Source: Bernardetia sp963719525
GTDB taxonomy: Bacteria > Bacteroidota > Bacteroidia > Cytophagales > Bernardetiaceae
Direction: 5' to 3'
Assembly: GCA_963719525.1 (NCBI GenBank)
Contig: CAVRCG010000001.1
Location: 1,807,710-1,871,709, forward strand
Length of the DNA: 64,000 nt
The position numbers and the translations under genes were made by a program. How positions within the stretch are numbered: the first letter of the stretch is position 1; each line of letters starts with the position of its first letter. Positions 18,894 to 28,889 of this stretch are shown piece after piece. The notes under the pieces were generated by a model. That model did not search any database. It was given only the letters and a program-made list of their open reading frames with translations, and was not told the origin of the DNA.

Positions 18894-21320
18894 ATGAAAA
18901 ATTTGCCATTTTTGGTCTTGCCTTTGCCGTTGTTGGTATCCTTACCAACGACATTATTACTACTCTTTTTTTGTGTATTTTTTACCCAAAATGTTTTTGC
19001 TCAAAATGATTCTATTCCAGAAAATGAGTTGTCATTAGTTGATTCGGTATTGACAGATGAAATGCAGAAAACAAGCGATTCGACTATCTTAATAGCTCCT
19101 TTTGATACCAATTCAGTACAAGACACTACAAAAACAGATACAGGAATAAATACATTTCCAACAAAAGGAGGCAAACAAAAAGACAAAAATCAAGACCTAC
19201 AAGATACTACAAAAACGAATGTTTCGGACACAACAGCACAAGATAGCACAGCCACTACAGGAGCATTATTACAAGGAGAAGCACCACCAAAAATAAACAC
19301 CGATAGCATAGATTATGCAGCCAATTCGGTTTGGAAACTCTATGAAGAAGATTTGTATTTGAATACGAAGAGAGAAATTCATCCAGATACTTCTGTCCAT
19401 AATTCTCATAGGTACAATATTATCCAAAAAAACGATTATACCTACCAAGATTTGGGGAATTTGGGAACGGCTTCTCAATCTATTTTCTATCAAGAACCTT
19501 CTCAAATTGGTACTCGGTGGGGAATTACGGCGTATGAACAATATATTCGAAGACCTTCAGAAGTTCCTTATTTTAATAGTCTTGCGCCTTATGTGGATAT
19601 TTATTTGGTACAGGGAGGACAAGGAAAATCGTGGTTGGATGTAGATTTTAGCAGGAATATAAATCCAGATTGGAATGTGAGTATCTTTTATAGGCGTATG
19701 AGTGCCAATAAAGTAATTAATCGGGCTTTTAGAAGAAATGACGAACAAATGGAACACCAAACATTTAGTTTTACGAACCGTTTTTTTTCCAAAAATCATA
19801 GATACAAAATGTTGGCTCATTTTTCTTGGTACGACCATAATATATTAGAAACAGGAGGCGTAAAATCTACCGTTAATTTGGATGGTTTTAGTAATCAAAG
19901 TAGAATTGATACGCTTTTGCAGTTAGATAATTCAGAATTAGATTACAATTTACCTAGCTTTGGAGATGTGGTTCAGTATGGACGTACTTTTCATATTTAT
20001 CAGCAATACAGTATTACAAAAGGAGGACAATTAGAAATTTTCCAGCTTACCGATTATTCTCAAAACACAAATAGATATAGTAATAACGCAGAAGATTTTG
20101 GTAATAATATTGACTTTTATAATTCTTTTTCTACCTTTCCATCTGTTTCTAGTGAAAATGGTTTTACCTATCGGACAGCTTTTTCACAGCTAGAAAATAA
20201 AGCAGGAATAAAGGGAAGAATAAATAATTTCCAGTACCGAACTTTCGCAAAGCTTCGAAACTATCAAGTGCGTTATGATTTTCCGTTTGCTCAAGGAGAA
20301 GTACAAACGAGCCAAAAAATAGATATTGCGCCAGAGCTTTTTGTAGGTGGTGGGTTGCGTTATTTCCTGAATACAAAACTAAACGATGAATTAGAAGACT
20401 TAGATAATTACAAAAAAGAGCGTCAAGCTATTGATTCTCTTTCCAAAAAAGACTCTACCGAAATTGTCTTTTTGCCTTCCACTACTGTAAAGGATAATGC
20501 TATTTCTGTGGTTTCTTATATTGATGCGTCGGCAGAATATCAACTTGTTTCGGAGCTAGTTGGAGATTATAGAATTTCGGGAGAATGGATTCGAAACAAC
20601 TTGACTGTCGGAATTAATAGAACGGTTTATTCGCCTTCTATTATTGAACAATATTCTTTTCAACCACAATTACGATGGAGAAATGATAATTTTGAACGGA
20701 CAACAAATGACAAAATTTATGCTTCCTTTGAGTTTAATCCATTAAAATTACCGTTTCTCAATAAAATAGACTCTTCGTACAAAATTTCTCTTCGTCCGTA
20801 TGTTTCGGCAAGTAATATTCAGAATTTGGTTTATAATGATTCTAATTCTGTAGCTCGCCAAACTGCAAAAGCAACACAACCTATTTCGGCAGGACTTGTA
20901 CTTAAAGGTTCTCACAATAAATTACATGCTCTTCTGGATTTTCGTTACAATCAAAATTTGGGAGAAGATTTGGTCAGAATGCCTCCTATTTTTGTTAATT
21001 TATTATTCTTTTATAAAGATAGATTATTCAATAATGCAATGGAAGCCGAAATCGGAACAGATATTCATTATCATAGCAAATACAAAGCAGATGCGTATAA
21101 TCCACTTATCCAACAATTCCATTTACAGGAAAAATACAATGTAAGTGGTTTTCCTCAAATGGATTTGTTCTTCAATTTTAAGGTAAGTAGAGCCAAAATC
21201 ACACTAAAAGTAAATAATGTTTTATTAGATGCTGTCGGACAAGGATATTACGACACCCCTCTCTATATTTCTCAACCTCGTGCTATTGAAGTAGTGATTA
21301 ATTGGTTGTTTTTTAATTAG
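18894..21320 (+). CDS. Bacteroidota putative porin (outer-membrane beta-barrel)
   Basis: 808 aa from ATG 18894; an upstream in-frame TTG (18804) is unlikely. Signal peptide ends in VFAQ, then a Thr/Asp/Ser-rich linker (about 40-135), then a long region of alternating aromatic strands typical of a large beta-barrel, ending in the outer-membrane signature VINWLFFN. It belongs to the 'putative porin' family of Bacteroidota and should form a channel in the outer membrane. A REP-like palindrome (18924-18953) lies in frame inside the signal-peptide codons. Followed by a hairpin terminator. Confidence 0.85.
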   Translation: MKNLPFLVLPLPLLVSLPTTLLLLFFCVFFTQNVFAQNDSIPENELSLVDSVLTDEMQKTSDSTILIAPFDTNSVQDTTKTDTGINTFPTKGGKQKDKNQDLQDTTKTNVSDTTAQDSTATTGALLQGEAPPKINTDSIDYAANSVWKLYEEDLYLNTKREIHPDTSVHNSHRYNIIQKNDYTYQDLGNLGTASQSIFYQEPSQIGTRWGITAYEQYIRRPSEVPYFNSLAPYVDIYLVQGGQGKSWLDVDFSRNINPDWNVSIFYRRMSANKVINRAFRRNDEQMEHQTFSFTNRFFSKNHRYKMLAHFSWYDHNILETGGVKSTVNLDGFSNQSRIDTLLQLDNSELDYNLPSFGDVVQYGRTFHIYQQYSITKGGQLEIFQLTDYSQNTNRYSNNAEDFGNNIDFYNSFSTFPSVSSENGFTYRTAFSQLENKAGIKGRINNFQYRTFAKLRNYQVRYDFPFAQGEVQTSQKIDIAPELFVGGGLRYFLNTKLNDELEDLDNYKKERQAIDSLSKKDSTEIVFLPSTTVKDNAISVVSYIDASAEYQLVSELVGDYRISGEWIRNNLTVGINRTVYSPSIIEQYSFQPQLRWRNDNFERTTNDKIYASFEFNPLKLPFLNKIDSSYKISLRPYVSASNIQNLVYNDSNSVARQTAKATQPISAGLVLKGSHNKLHALLDFRYNQNLGEDLVRMPPIFVNLLFFYKDRLFNNAMEAEIGTDIHYHSKYKADAYNPLIQQFHLQEKYNVSGFPQMDLFFNFKVSRAKITLKVNNVLLDAVGQGYYDTPLYISQPRAIEVVINWLFFN
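18924..18953 (+). repeat. REP-like palindrome inside a signal-peptide coding region
   Basis: Core GTTGTTGGTA-TCCT-TACCAACGAC preceded by TTGCC. It matches the family of palindromes at 28580, 28749, 29796 and 59363. Confidence 0.75.
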
Positions 21321-21345
21321 AAATCTATTTCATCTCACTCTGTAG

Positions 21346-21380
21346 CTCACTCTGTAGCTCATTCTTTAGAGTGAGTAGCA
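21346..21380 (+). terminator. Hairpin terminator after the porin gene
   Basis: CTCACTCT / AGAGTGAG arms (21346-21353, 21368-21375) then T-rich DNA. The left arm is repeated just upstream (a 12-mer ACTCTGTAGCTC occurs twice in tandem). Confidence 0.7.
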
Positions 21381-21623
21381 TTTTTCTGTTCTACCCTACT
21401 ATCTTTAAAAAGCACAGTTTGTGTTTTAATCAAAAAAAGATTTCTAGCATCAAAAATATAAGATTTTTTAAAGTTTGCGCAATATAGTTTGTACGTTGTT
21501 AGTTATGTATGTATTGACTGCAATAGTTAAGTTTACTCAAATTTTAAATTTAATTATTACTTTCACGTTTATTTATTAAGTAAATAAAGCTACTACTATA
21601 TCAAAATTAACCAATTACTCATT

Positions 21624-22643
21624 ATGAAATCTTATTTTTTAATTGTTCTATTAAGTGTTTTTTCATTTGCTACTTTTGAAGCAACTGCCCAAAACAAGAC
21701 AGTAGAGAAAACCAAAAACAAAGCAAAGAACAAAACCAACAATCGTATCAACAACAAAATCGACAACAAACTTGATGAAGGTCTAGATGCCATTGAAGGA
21801 CTTTTCAAGCGCAAGAAAAAGAAGAAGAAAAAAGATAGAGAGGAAAACGAAGACAATGACTCAAACTCTAATAGTAACTCAAATCAATCTACTGAATCTA
21901 CACAACAAAACGATGGTTCAGGCTTTTTGGAAAATCTTCTTGGAGGAGGTGGAGAAAAAATAGATATAAAATCGAGTTACAACTTCAACTCTAATTTTTT
22001 GATGCGTATGCAGACATATAAAGAAAACGGCAAAGAAAAAAGTGATATGTTTATGCGTTATTACAATTCTGCTGACCCAAATTATATGGCAATGGAAGTA
22101 ATGGAGGCAGACAAAAACGGTAATGTAAAATCTCTTCAATCAAAGATAATCGTCGATGGTTCGCAACAAGCTATGATTACGATTATGGAAGATCAAAATC
22201 AAGCAATTGCCATGAAAATGCCAAATATTGAGAATTACCAACAGGCAGAGGCACAAGAAAAAGATCCAGAACAAGCAATGAAAGATGCCAATGTCAAAAT
22301 TACTCGTACAGGACGCACAAAAAATATTTTGGGTTATACTTGTTCTGAAACTATTATGGAAACCGACGATATGAAAGCTATTTCTTGGACAACCAAACAA
22401 GTAAATCTATCTCAATTCAAAGCCTTTGCAGGAATGTTTTTACAAGACAAAAAAGAAAAAAATCAGCTTATGGCTGTTCCATTAGAGTTTACAATGGAAA
22501 TGGAATCAACAGACAAAAAAACTGGCGAAAAAATGAAAATGATTGTTACAGAAGTAAATGAAAACCAAAACACAACTATCAATATGAGTAGTTATAAAGT
22601 AATGGATATGTCTGGGCTTATGAAAATGGGAGATAAAGACTAA
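21624..22643 (+). CDS. Secreted DUF4412-type protein
   Basis: 339 aa. Signal peptide to about ATAQ (residue 22), then a Lys/Asn-rich helical stretch (KNKTNNRINNK...), a run of seven Lys near residue 64, an acidic and Ser/Asn repeat, and from about residue 115 a Met- and Lys-rich beta domain with the pattern of DUF4412 (KITRTGRTKNILGYTCSE). DUF4412 proteins are exported proteins of unknown function common in Bacteroidota. The next gene encodes a lipoprotein of similar composition, so the two may be expressed together. Confidence 0.75.
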   Translation: MKSYFLIVLLSVFSFATFEATAQNKTVEKTKNKAKNKTNNRINNKIDNKLDEGLDAIEGLFKRKKKKKKKDREENEDNDSNSNSNSNQSTESTQQNDGSGFLENLLGGGGEKIDIKSSYNFNSNFLMRMQTYKENGKEKSDMFMRYYNSADPNYMAMEVMEADKNGNVKSLQSKIIVDGSQQAMITIMEDQNQAIAMKMPNIENYQQAEAQEKDPEQAMKDANVKITRTGRTKNILGYTCSETIMETDDMKAISWTTKQVNLSQFKAFAGMFLQDKKEKNQLMAVPLEFTMEMESTDKKTGEKMKMIVTEVNENQNTTINMSSYKVMDMSGLMKMGDKD

Positions 22644-22764
22644 AAATTCAGAATTGAAATAAAAACACCAAATTTACCTTTTTATAAATAGAATAGATGT
22701 AACTAATTTTTAGTTGTATATTCTGCAAACTCATTAATTTAAAATTAACTTAAAGAAAATTACA

Positions 22765-23433
22765 ATGAAAACTCAATTTTTATCGTGCGTGATTCTTTCG
22801 TTTTGTGTCCTGTTTTTGTCTGCTTGTAATCCTAAAAAGGCAATTGAAGAGAAAATTGCTAAAGAAATGGCTGGGGCAATGTTAGGAACAGATGTAGATA
22901 TGTCTAATACAGATGGAAAAAACGCTTCTGCGAAAATAGATTTAAAAAACGGTTCGCAATCTATTAATTTTAATATGGAAAGTTCTGTTTTTCAGATTAT
23001 GAAGGACAACAAAGATCAAGTTATCTTGTCTGGCATGTTTGGAACACCTGATAATGAAAAAGAAGATACAAAACACGTGATCATGTTCGGTATTATGGGG
23101 GACGCTAGTTTATTAAAAGGTGCTTCTATCATTAATTTTGGAGAAAAAGAGAAGGGCAAATTGAATGCAACTCTAACGTTAAGCACCACAGGAAGTAAAG
23201 AAGAAATGGAATCGAAAGGTATGTTTGGAATGAAACAAAACATGGTAGAAACAGGTACAGTAAAAATAGTAAAATTTACAGAAGAGGAAATTATCTTTGA
23301 ATTTGATGCAACAGCTAAATATTTAAGTATGAAAGAAGGAGAAAGCGAAGAAAATGCCTTGACAGGAACAATTACTTGCAAAAATCCTCTTATTACTTTT
23401 ATTGGAATGAAAAAGGAAGAAGTGTTTAGATAA
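22765..23433 (+). CDS. Lipoprotein of unknown function, 222 aa
   Basis: SPII signal with lipobox LSAC (Cys21). The rest is a Met/Lys/Asp-rich beta-like domain without known motifs. A TACCTTTT box, close to the TAnnTTTG consensus, lies about 90 nt upstream. Ends before a strong hairpin. Similar in style to the DUF4412 neighbour; function unknown. Confidence 0.7.
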   Translation: MKTQFLSCVILSFCVLFLSACNPKKAIEEKIAKEMAGAMLGTDVDMSNTDGKNASAKIDLKNGSQSINFNMESSVFQIMKDNKDQVILSGMFGTPDNEKEDTKHVIMFGIMGDASLLKGASIINFGEKEKGKLNATLTLSTTGSKEEMESKGMFGMKQNMVETGTVKIVKFTEEEIIFEFDATAKYLSMKEGESEENALTGTITCKNPLITFIGMKKEEVFR

Positions 23434-23459
23434 TATTTAGTAAAGAATATTTTTGACTA

Positions 23460-23502
23460 GAAAAGCCGTTATCAACTAATTTGATGATGGCTTTTCCTTT
23501 TT
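23460..23502 (+). terminator. Hairpin terminator
   Basis: GAAAAGCC / GGCTTTTC arms (23460-23467, 23489-23496) with further partial pairing inside, then a T-rich run. Confidence 0.8.
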
Positions 23503-23573
23503 ATAGACTAACAAGGTTTTAATCCTATTTTCTTTCCATTATTAATGATTTAACGAAGCGAAAAAATCAAAAA

Positions 23574-25085
23574 TTAATATCCATCTCCTTCTCCTTCTTC
23601 TGCTTGTATTTTTTCTTGCAAAGGCGTTCCTTTTATGTACAATTTTTTCAAACTCTGTTTTTTGAGCTGTTCGGCAACTTCCATGTTATCTAATTTTGTA
23701 TCTATTAAAACTAAAGTTTCTAACTTTCTACAGTTTTTGATTGGCGTAAGGTCTTGAATTTCTGTTTTCTGTGCATCTAATGTTTCTAAGTTTGGTTTGT
23801 TTTCCAATCCTTCTAATGTTTTTATTTCTGTTTGTCCACAAAATAATTTCTCTAATTTTGTTAGTTCTGAAAGAGGTTTGAGTGTTTTTATTTGAGTTTG
23901 ATAAACATATAATTCTTTTAGATTAATCAAATTTTCAATTCCTTTCAATGAATTTAGATTAGTTTCCCCAGCTTCAAGAAGTTCTAATTTTGCAGCGTTT
24001 TTGAGAGAAGAAATACTTTTGATTTTCGTTTTGTTGAGATAGATTTTTTTCAAATGAACTAATTCTTCCAACACATCAATATTTTCAACTTGTGTTTCAG
24101 AAATAGACAAAATCTCCAAATTCTTAGCATTTTTCAACGGTTCAATGTCTGTAACTTTGCTATCATTTAACTGAACTTCGATAAGTTGTGTCATATTCGA
24201 AAGAACTGAAATATCTTTTACTTTTGTGTTTCCCAGACCAATTACATGCAATTTTGTAAGGTTTTTTAATGAAGAAATATCTTCTACTTGTGTCCAGTTG
24301 ATATATAATTCTTCTAAGTTTACTAGTTTTGATAATGTAGAAATATCACTTACAGGAGTTCGCCACGCTAAGATTGATTTCAAGTTTTTGAGGTTTGATA
24401 ACACAGAAAAATCTTTAATTCCTGTTGCTGTAAAACTAACTTTTTCCAAATTTTCAAGACTTTTTAAAGCAGAAATATCTTTTACCTTTGTATGCGCTAA
24501 ATAAACACGTTCTAGACTAGTGATAGAACTCAACGCAGAAATATCAGTAACACCAGTTCCAGAAAGCGATAATTTTTTGAGATTTTTGAGAGAAGAAAGC
24601 GAAGTAACAGAGTTGATTCCAGCACATTTTTGAACCCAAATTTCCTCCAAATTATCTAGTTTTGAAATGGGAGAAAGGTCTGAAAGAAGTGTTCGTTCGG
24701 CATCTATTTTACGCAAATTTTTTGCATTTTCTAAAGGTTCTAACGAACTTACAGGACAATACGAAAAATCTACTTCTTCCAAAAAAGGCAAATCTTTCAA
24801 AGGATTAATATCCAAAATGAGTTTGTTGTAATAATCTTTATTTCCTGCACAATTTATCTTTTTGAGGTAATATATTTTCTCCAAATTTTGCGCTGTCGGA
24901 ACGCTATCTATGTCGTGATTATACCTAAAATAAAGCTGCCAACCTTCACTCAAATCACTCCACCATTTTTGAGTAATATTATTTTTGATTTTAACATCAT
25001 CATTTTGAGCAAAGGTTTGAGTGAAAGTAGAAAAAGAAAGAAAACACAAAACAGAAAGCAAGAATATAAAACGAAGGTTTTTCAT
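23574..25085 (-). CDS. Exported leucine-rich-repeat protein (internalin/SDS22 type)
   Basis: 503 aa from ATG 25085, which starts a good signal peptide (MKNLRFIFLLSVLCFLSFSTF...FAQ); an upstream in-frame start would add 41 unlikely residues. From about residue 70 to 490 there are about 19 repeats of 21-23 residues of the form LKNLxxLxxLxLxxTxVxDIS, i.e. the SDS22/internalin LRR pattern. No sortase, T9SS or membrane anchor is visible. It probably folds as a solenoid and binds protein ligands in the envelope or outside. Monocistronic, on the minus strand. Confidence 0.85.
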   Translation of the reverse strand: MKNLRFIFLLSVLCFLSFSTFTQTFAQNDDVKIKNNITQKWWSDLSEGWQLYFRYNHDIDSVPTAQNLEKIYYLKKINCAGNKDYYNKLILDINPLKDLPFLEEVDFSYCPVSSLEPLENAKNLRKIDAERTLLSDLSPISKLDNLEEIWVQKCAGINSVTSLSSLKNLKKLSLSGTGVTDISALSSITSLERVYLAHTKVKDISALKSLENLEKVSFTATGIKDFSVLSNLKNLKSILAWRTPVSDISTLSKLVNLEELYINWTQVEDISSLKNLTKLHVIGLGNTKVKDISVLSNMTQLIEVQLNDSKVTDIEPLKNAKNLEILSISETQVENIDVLEELVHLKKIYLNKTKIKSISSLKNAAKLELLEAGETNLNSLKGIENLINLKELYVYQTQIKTLKPLSELTKLEKLFCGQTEIKTLEGLENKPNLETLDAQKTEIQDLTPIKNCRKLETLVLIDTKLDNMEVAEQLKKQSLKKLYIKGTPLQEKIQAEEGEGDGY

Positions 25086-25204
25086 AGATTTTTTTTGAGA
25101 AGAGTAGGATTTTTCGATTATATAAAAAGTAACGACAAAAATTTGATTTTGATATACTTTTGTAAATAGAAAATTGATGCCAGAAAATGAAATAGCAATT
25201 TTAA

Positions 25205-25256
25205 TCACTCATTTCCCATTTCCTACTTCCCAACTCCCATTTCCCATTTCCCAAAA
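25205..25256. repeat. Low-complexity intergenic repeat (TTTCCCA type)
   Basis: Repeating units of ATTTCCCATTTCC / ACTCCC. Same type as the purine-rich tracts at 36721, 40495 and 41741 on the other strand. Confidence 0.6.
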
Positions 25257-25259
25257 AAA

Positions 25260-26534
25260 CTAAGAAATCACAAAAGGCTGAGGAGAAAAACAGAGAACAA
25301 AAATAATAAACGTGATTATGCCCAAAATCATTCTTCCTTTATTAATTGGTGTAGCTTGGTTTAAAGTAGGAGGATGGGAAAGTCCTAAAATTCTTCCCAA
25401 CAGAAAACCAAAAGCCAGCCAGCCATAATAGCCTTGTGCTTCTGGAAAAATACTAACGGTTATAAACTGAAAAGCATAAATTCCTAAAGCAAAAACAACA
25501 GCCGTAATTGGTTTTTCAGTATTTTTGAGGAAAATAATAAATAAGAAAAAGAGATAAAAAATACTATACAGCGCAATATCTTCAATCGGATCTTGTGGAG
25601 AAATAAGTCCTAGTCCTGCATAAGTCAAGAAAAGTGTAAACATTCCCATAGAGATTTTCTTATGCCATTTTTCGCCAAACATAGCATATAAAACGTGTCC
25701 ACCGTCAAGCTGACCAATCGGCATAAGATTCAGAGCCGTAAAAAATAAAGCTAAATAACCAGCCAGTAGAAAAGGATAATGAAAAATTTCTCTATTATTA
25801 GGTACCCATTCTGGATTTGGAGCGACATAATTTTTAAAAAACTCAAATAAAATGTTTGTTCCCAATTCCATATTTGCTCCTTCTGGAATAGATTTATATA
25901 CAAAGTCAGCATAATCCAAACCGTATTTTTGCCACGACGGATGCGCTACTTCAATTACATATTCAGGCGAAGGAAGATTCAAAAAACCATAAAAAAGAAC
26001 AATCAAAGCAATCACAAAACCAGCCAAAGGAACAGCAACACCCACATCAAAAAGGGATTTTTGGGACGTAAAAGGAGATTCAATTTTAATAAATGCACCC
26101 ATCGTTCCGATAGTAGAAGGCATTCCGATAAAGCCAAGCCACATGGGAATATAAAAAGGCAAAGAAGCACGAATACTATGGTATTTTGCAGCAAAGTAAT
26201 GCCCAAACTCGTGAACAGTAAGGATTCCCAAAAAAGGAATAGAATAAGAAAGACCAGCCACAAAACCATCAAAACCCATTTTCCCAAGCTCAAAACCTGC
26301 AAAACCATCAACATCAAAAACAAGATTTACAAAACTTTTTTCTCCAAAAATCCATTCTGCACCTGCTAAAGTAGTAGCCAAAAAAGTGATTGTGAAAAGT
26401 AAAATATGTAACCAGTATTTTGGTTTTTTCTTTCTATAAATAACTTCTTCATACAAAAATGGGTTCGAAGCATCGTTATCATCATGAAGAATAGGAAATG
26501 GGGGAGTAGGTAGATTTTCGTTTTCGTTTTGCAT
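25260..26534 (-). CDS. Site-2 protease family (M50) membrane metalloprotease
   Basis: 424 aa multi-pass protein. HEFGH (His108, Glu109, His112) lies in a membrane helix and the third zinc ligand is in NLMPIGQLDGG (about 265-276). About seven to eight hydrophobic segments. M50 enzymes cut within transmembrane helices, often in regulated intramembrane proteolysis of anti-sigma factors; no PDZ domain is present here. It is divergent from the Omp85-like gene. Start supported by lack of an upstream in-frame ATG with a better context; the first 40 residues are polar and cytosolic. Confidence 0.9.
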   Translation of the reverse strand: MQNENENLPTPPFPILHDDNDASNPFLYEEVIYRKKKPKYWLHILLFTITFLATTLAGAEWIFGEKSFVNLVFDVDGFAGFELGKMGFDGFVAGLSYSIPFLGILTVHEFGHYFAAKYHSIRASLPFYIPMWLGFIGMPSTIGTMGAFIKIESPFTSQKSLFDVGVAVPLAGFVIALIVLFYGFLNLPSPEYVIEVAHPSWQKYGLDYADFVYKSIPEGANMELGTNILFEFFKNYVAPNPEWVPNNREIFHYPFLLAGYLALFFTALNLMPIGQLDGGHVLYAMFGEKWHKKISMGMFTLFLTYAGLGLISPQDPIEDIALYSIFYLFFLFIIFLKNTEKPITAVVFALGIYAFQFITVSIFPEAQGYYGWLAFGFLLGRILGLSHPPTLNQATPINKGRMILGIITFIIFVLCFSPQPFVIS

Positions 26535-26654
26535 TTTTTATTTTAATTCACAGAAATACTTTCTAAACACAGATTTACAGAGAAGACAGAGAATGAAAAT
26601 GAAATACTATTTTTGTTTTTTGATTATAATTTAATAGATGTTTTACTAATTACT

Positions 26655-28572
26655 ATGAATACTTACATAAAGTTTTTGATTAAACTTACTTTTTTACTCT
26701 TTTTATTATTTATTATAGAAAAAGCAACTGCACAAATTGAAGTTTCTCTCTTGTATCAAAATTCTTTTGAACAAAAATTACCTTCTACAACTATTCCAAA
26801 ACAAATAAAATCAGCATCAGAACTCAATGAAGTTATTACAAATTTACTTCAAAATCTGCACAATGAAGGTTATTGGAATGCAAAAATGTTTCCTTTTGAT
26901 GTCAGTAATAATATTGATAGTTTGAACAGTAAAAGCAAAGATAAGAATGAAAGTAAAAACAAGTCAAACTCTAAAAACAAATTAAAACTTGTTGTTGATT
27001 TAGGAAAACGAGCATTTTGGAAAAAATTAAGCACAAATTCAATTCCTACTTTGATACAGAAAAATGTTATTTCGGATTTTGAAAGAAAAGACTTTTTGAA
27101 AAAATTATTGAAAAACAGATAGAAATAATTTTACAAACATTCCTGTAAAAACCCAAGATATAAAAAAATTGCAAGAAGCCGTCTTGAATTATGCACAAAA
27201 TAACGGTTATCCAATGGCCAGAACGAGTTTGGATAGTGCAGAAATCATCGAAACTGACAAACGAATTTACTTTTCTGCAAACTTAATCTATCAAAACGGT
27301 TCACTTATTCAATTTGATTCTTTAATTATTGATGGAGATGCAAAAATAAAAAAAGAGTTTTTGATGAATTATCTACATATCCAAAAGGGAAAAGTATATC
27401 AAGAAAGTACTATCAAAAATGCCGTTCAACTTCTCAAAACAATGCCTTATCTAAAACTAGATGGAAAACCAAAAGTAGAATTTCGGTATGATAGAGCTTA
27501 TTTAAGACTTCCATTAAAGCAAGTTCGAAGCAGTCAGTTTGACGGAGTAATTGGTTTTTTACCAAAAAATCAAACAGCAACAGCAACTACACAAAATTCA
27601 TCTGGTTCTAATTTACTTTTGACAGGACAAGTAAAATTACATCTCATAAATCCTTTTGGAGCAGGCAAAACGATTGCTTTCGAGTGGCAGCGAATTCGCC
27701 CAGAATCTCAAACACTTTTTGCAGATTACAAGCATCCAAATTTCCTTAAAACAAACCTTGAAATAGGAGGAACTTTCAATTTTATTAGAGAAGATTCTAC
27801 CTTTAGTACCGTCGAAAGACGTGCAAATATAGCTTATCCGAGTGCAAAAATAGGCAAAATAGGCTTTTTTACCTCTCTACTTACCACTTCACGAACAGGA
27901 ATTATTCGCAATGCAGATACAGCAAACGTTCCGACAGCAGATAGCCGTTTTTGGCATTATGGAATTTCGCATTCCTATAATACACTAGACGATATTTATT
28001 TTCCCAGAAAAGGTCTTCAAATCGTTACAGAAATCTCAACAGGAAACAAAACTTTTACCGATTCGCTTAGTAGAAGTAGAATTTCAGATACTCAAAATCC
28101 GAACAATCAAAACGATAACTTTAGTAGTCCACAAGTAAAATTTAATACCGATGTTAGTTTGTTTTTCAAAGTAAATAAATTATCTTCTATTCGTCTTCGC
28201 ACGCAAATTCAGTTTGTAGAAAGCAAAAATTTGTTTTTGAACGAACTTTTGAGAGTAGGAGGTTTGCAAAATCTTCGTGGCTTTGATCCAAATAGTTTTT
28301 TTGTTTCTCGCTACGGACTTGTGGGAGCAGAATGGCGTTTTTACTTCGAAAAGCGTTCTTATTTAATGGCTTTTGCAGAGCAGGCAGCCGTTCGAGCGCA
28401 TACTCGTAGGAATGAAAAATATGTAGATTTGCCTACTTCAGCAGGTGCAGGAATTAGTTTCGCTACCAAAACAGGGGTTTTTTATTTTGTGTACGCAATG
28501 GGGAATTCGAAAACACAATCTATTTCTGTTATCAATTCAAAGATACATTTTGGGTTGATAAGTCAGTTTTGA
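26655..28572 (+). pseudogene. Omp85/BamA-TamA-like outer-membrane protein, one frameshift
   Basis: The first part (from ATG 26655, MNTYIKFLIK) has a signal peptide and POTRA-like strands, and runs into a TAG at 27120-27122. The second part continues in the +1 frame from about 27115 to 28572 with further POTRA-like and then a surface-antigen/Omp85 barrel, including LRVGGLQNLRGFDPNSF (the LRGF-like conserved motif) and a C-terminal strand ending in Phe. Dropping one A in the A5 tract before CAG (about 27113) joins the frames as KKLLKTDRNNF. The protein would assemble or translocate outer-membrane proteins. Single-base error or real inactivation cannot be separated here. Confidence 0.8.
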
Positions 28573-28579
28573 ATTAGAA

Positions 28580-28607
28580 GTTGTCGGTAAGGATACCGAC
28601 AACGGCA
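28580..28607 (-). repeat. REP-like palindrome
   Basis: Perfect 10-bp arms GTTGTCGGTA / TACCGACAAC with loop AGGA, then GGCAA. It is the reverse complement form of the 18924 element and directly follows the Omp85-like gene. Confidence 0.75.
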
Positions 28608-28748
28608 AAATTTAGAAATTAGATTTCAGAAGGTAGAATTGTGAAATCTTTCGTCAATAGTATTTTATCAAATTGATATCATCTAATTTACACGTTTTTT
28701 ATAATTTTTAGCTGCGTAGCTGCGCCAATGGTTGTAGAAAGAAACTGC

Positions 28749-28780
28749 TTGCCGTTGTTGGTGTCTCACCGACGAGGTTG
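28749..28780 (+). repeat. REP-like palindrome
   Basis: TTGCCGTTGTTGGTG-TCT-CACCGACGAGG; same head (TTGCCGTTG) and spacing as the other copies, with G-T wobble pairs in the stem. Confidence 0.7.
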
Positions 28781-28889
28781 AGAATGATTTTTTCATTCCA
28801 AAAACTGTTTTACGTATTTTGAGTTTAAAGAATTATAGAGAAAACAAAATTAAGAAATATAGAATACTGTAGAATATTGTTAGAATACT

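Noticed and set aside
26655..28572. Programmed frameshift in the Omp85-like gene
   Set aside because: No slippery heptamer with a downstream structure was seen, and homologues do not need one; an indel is simpler.
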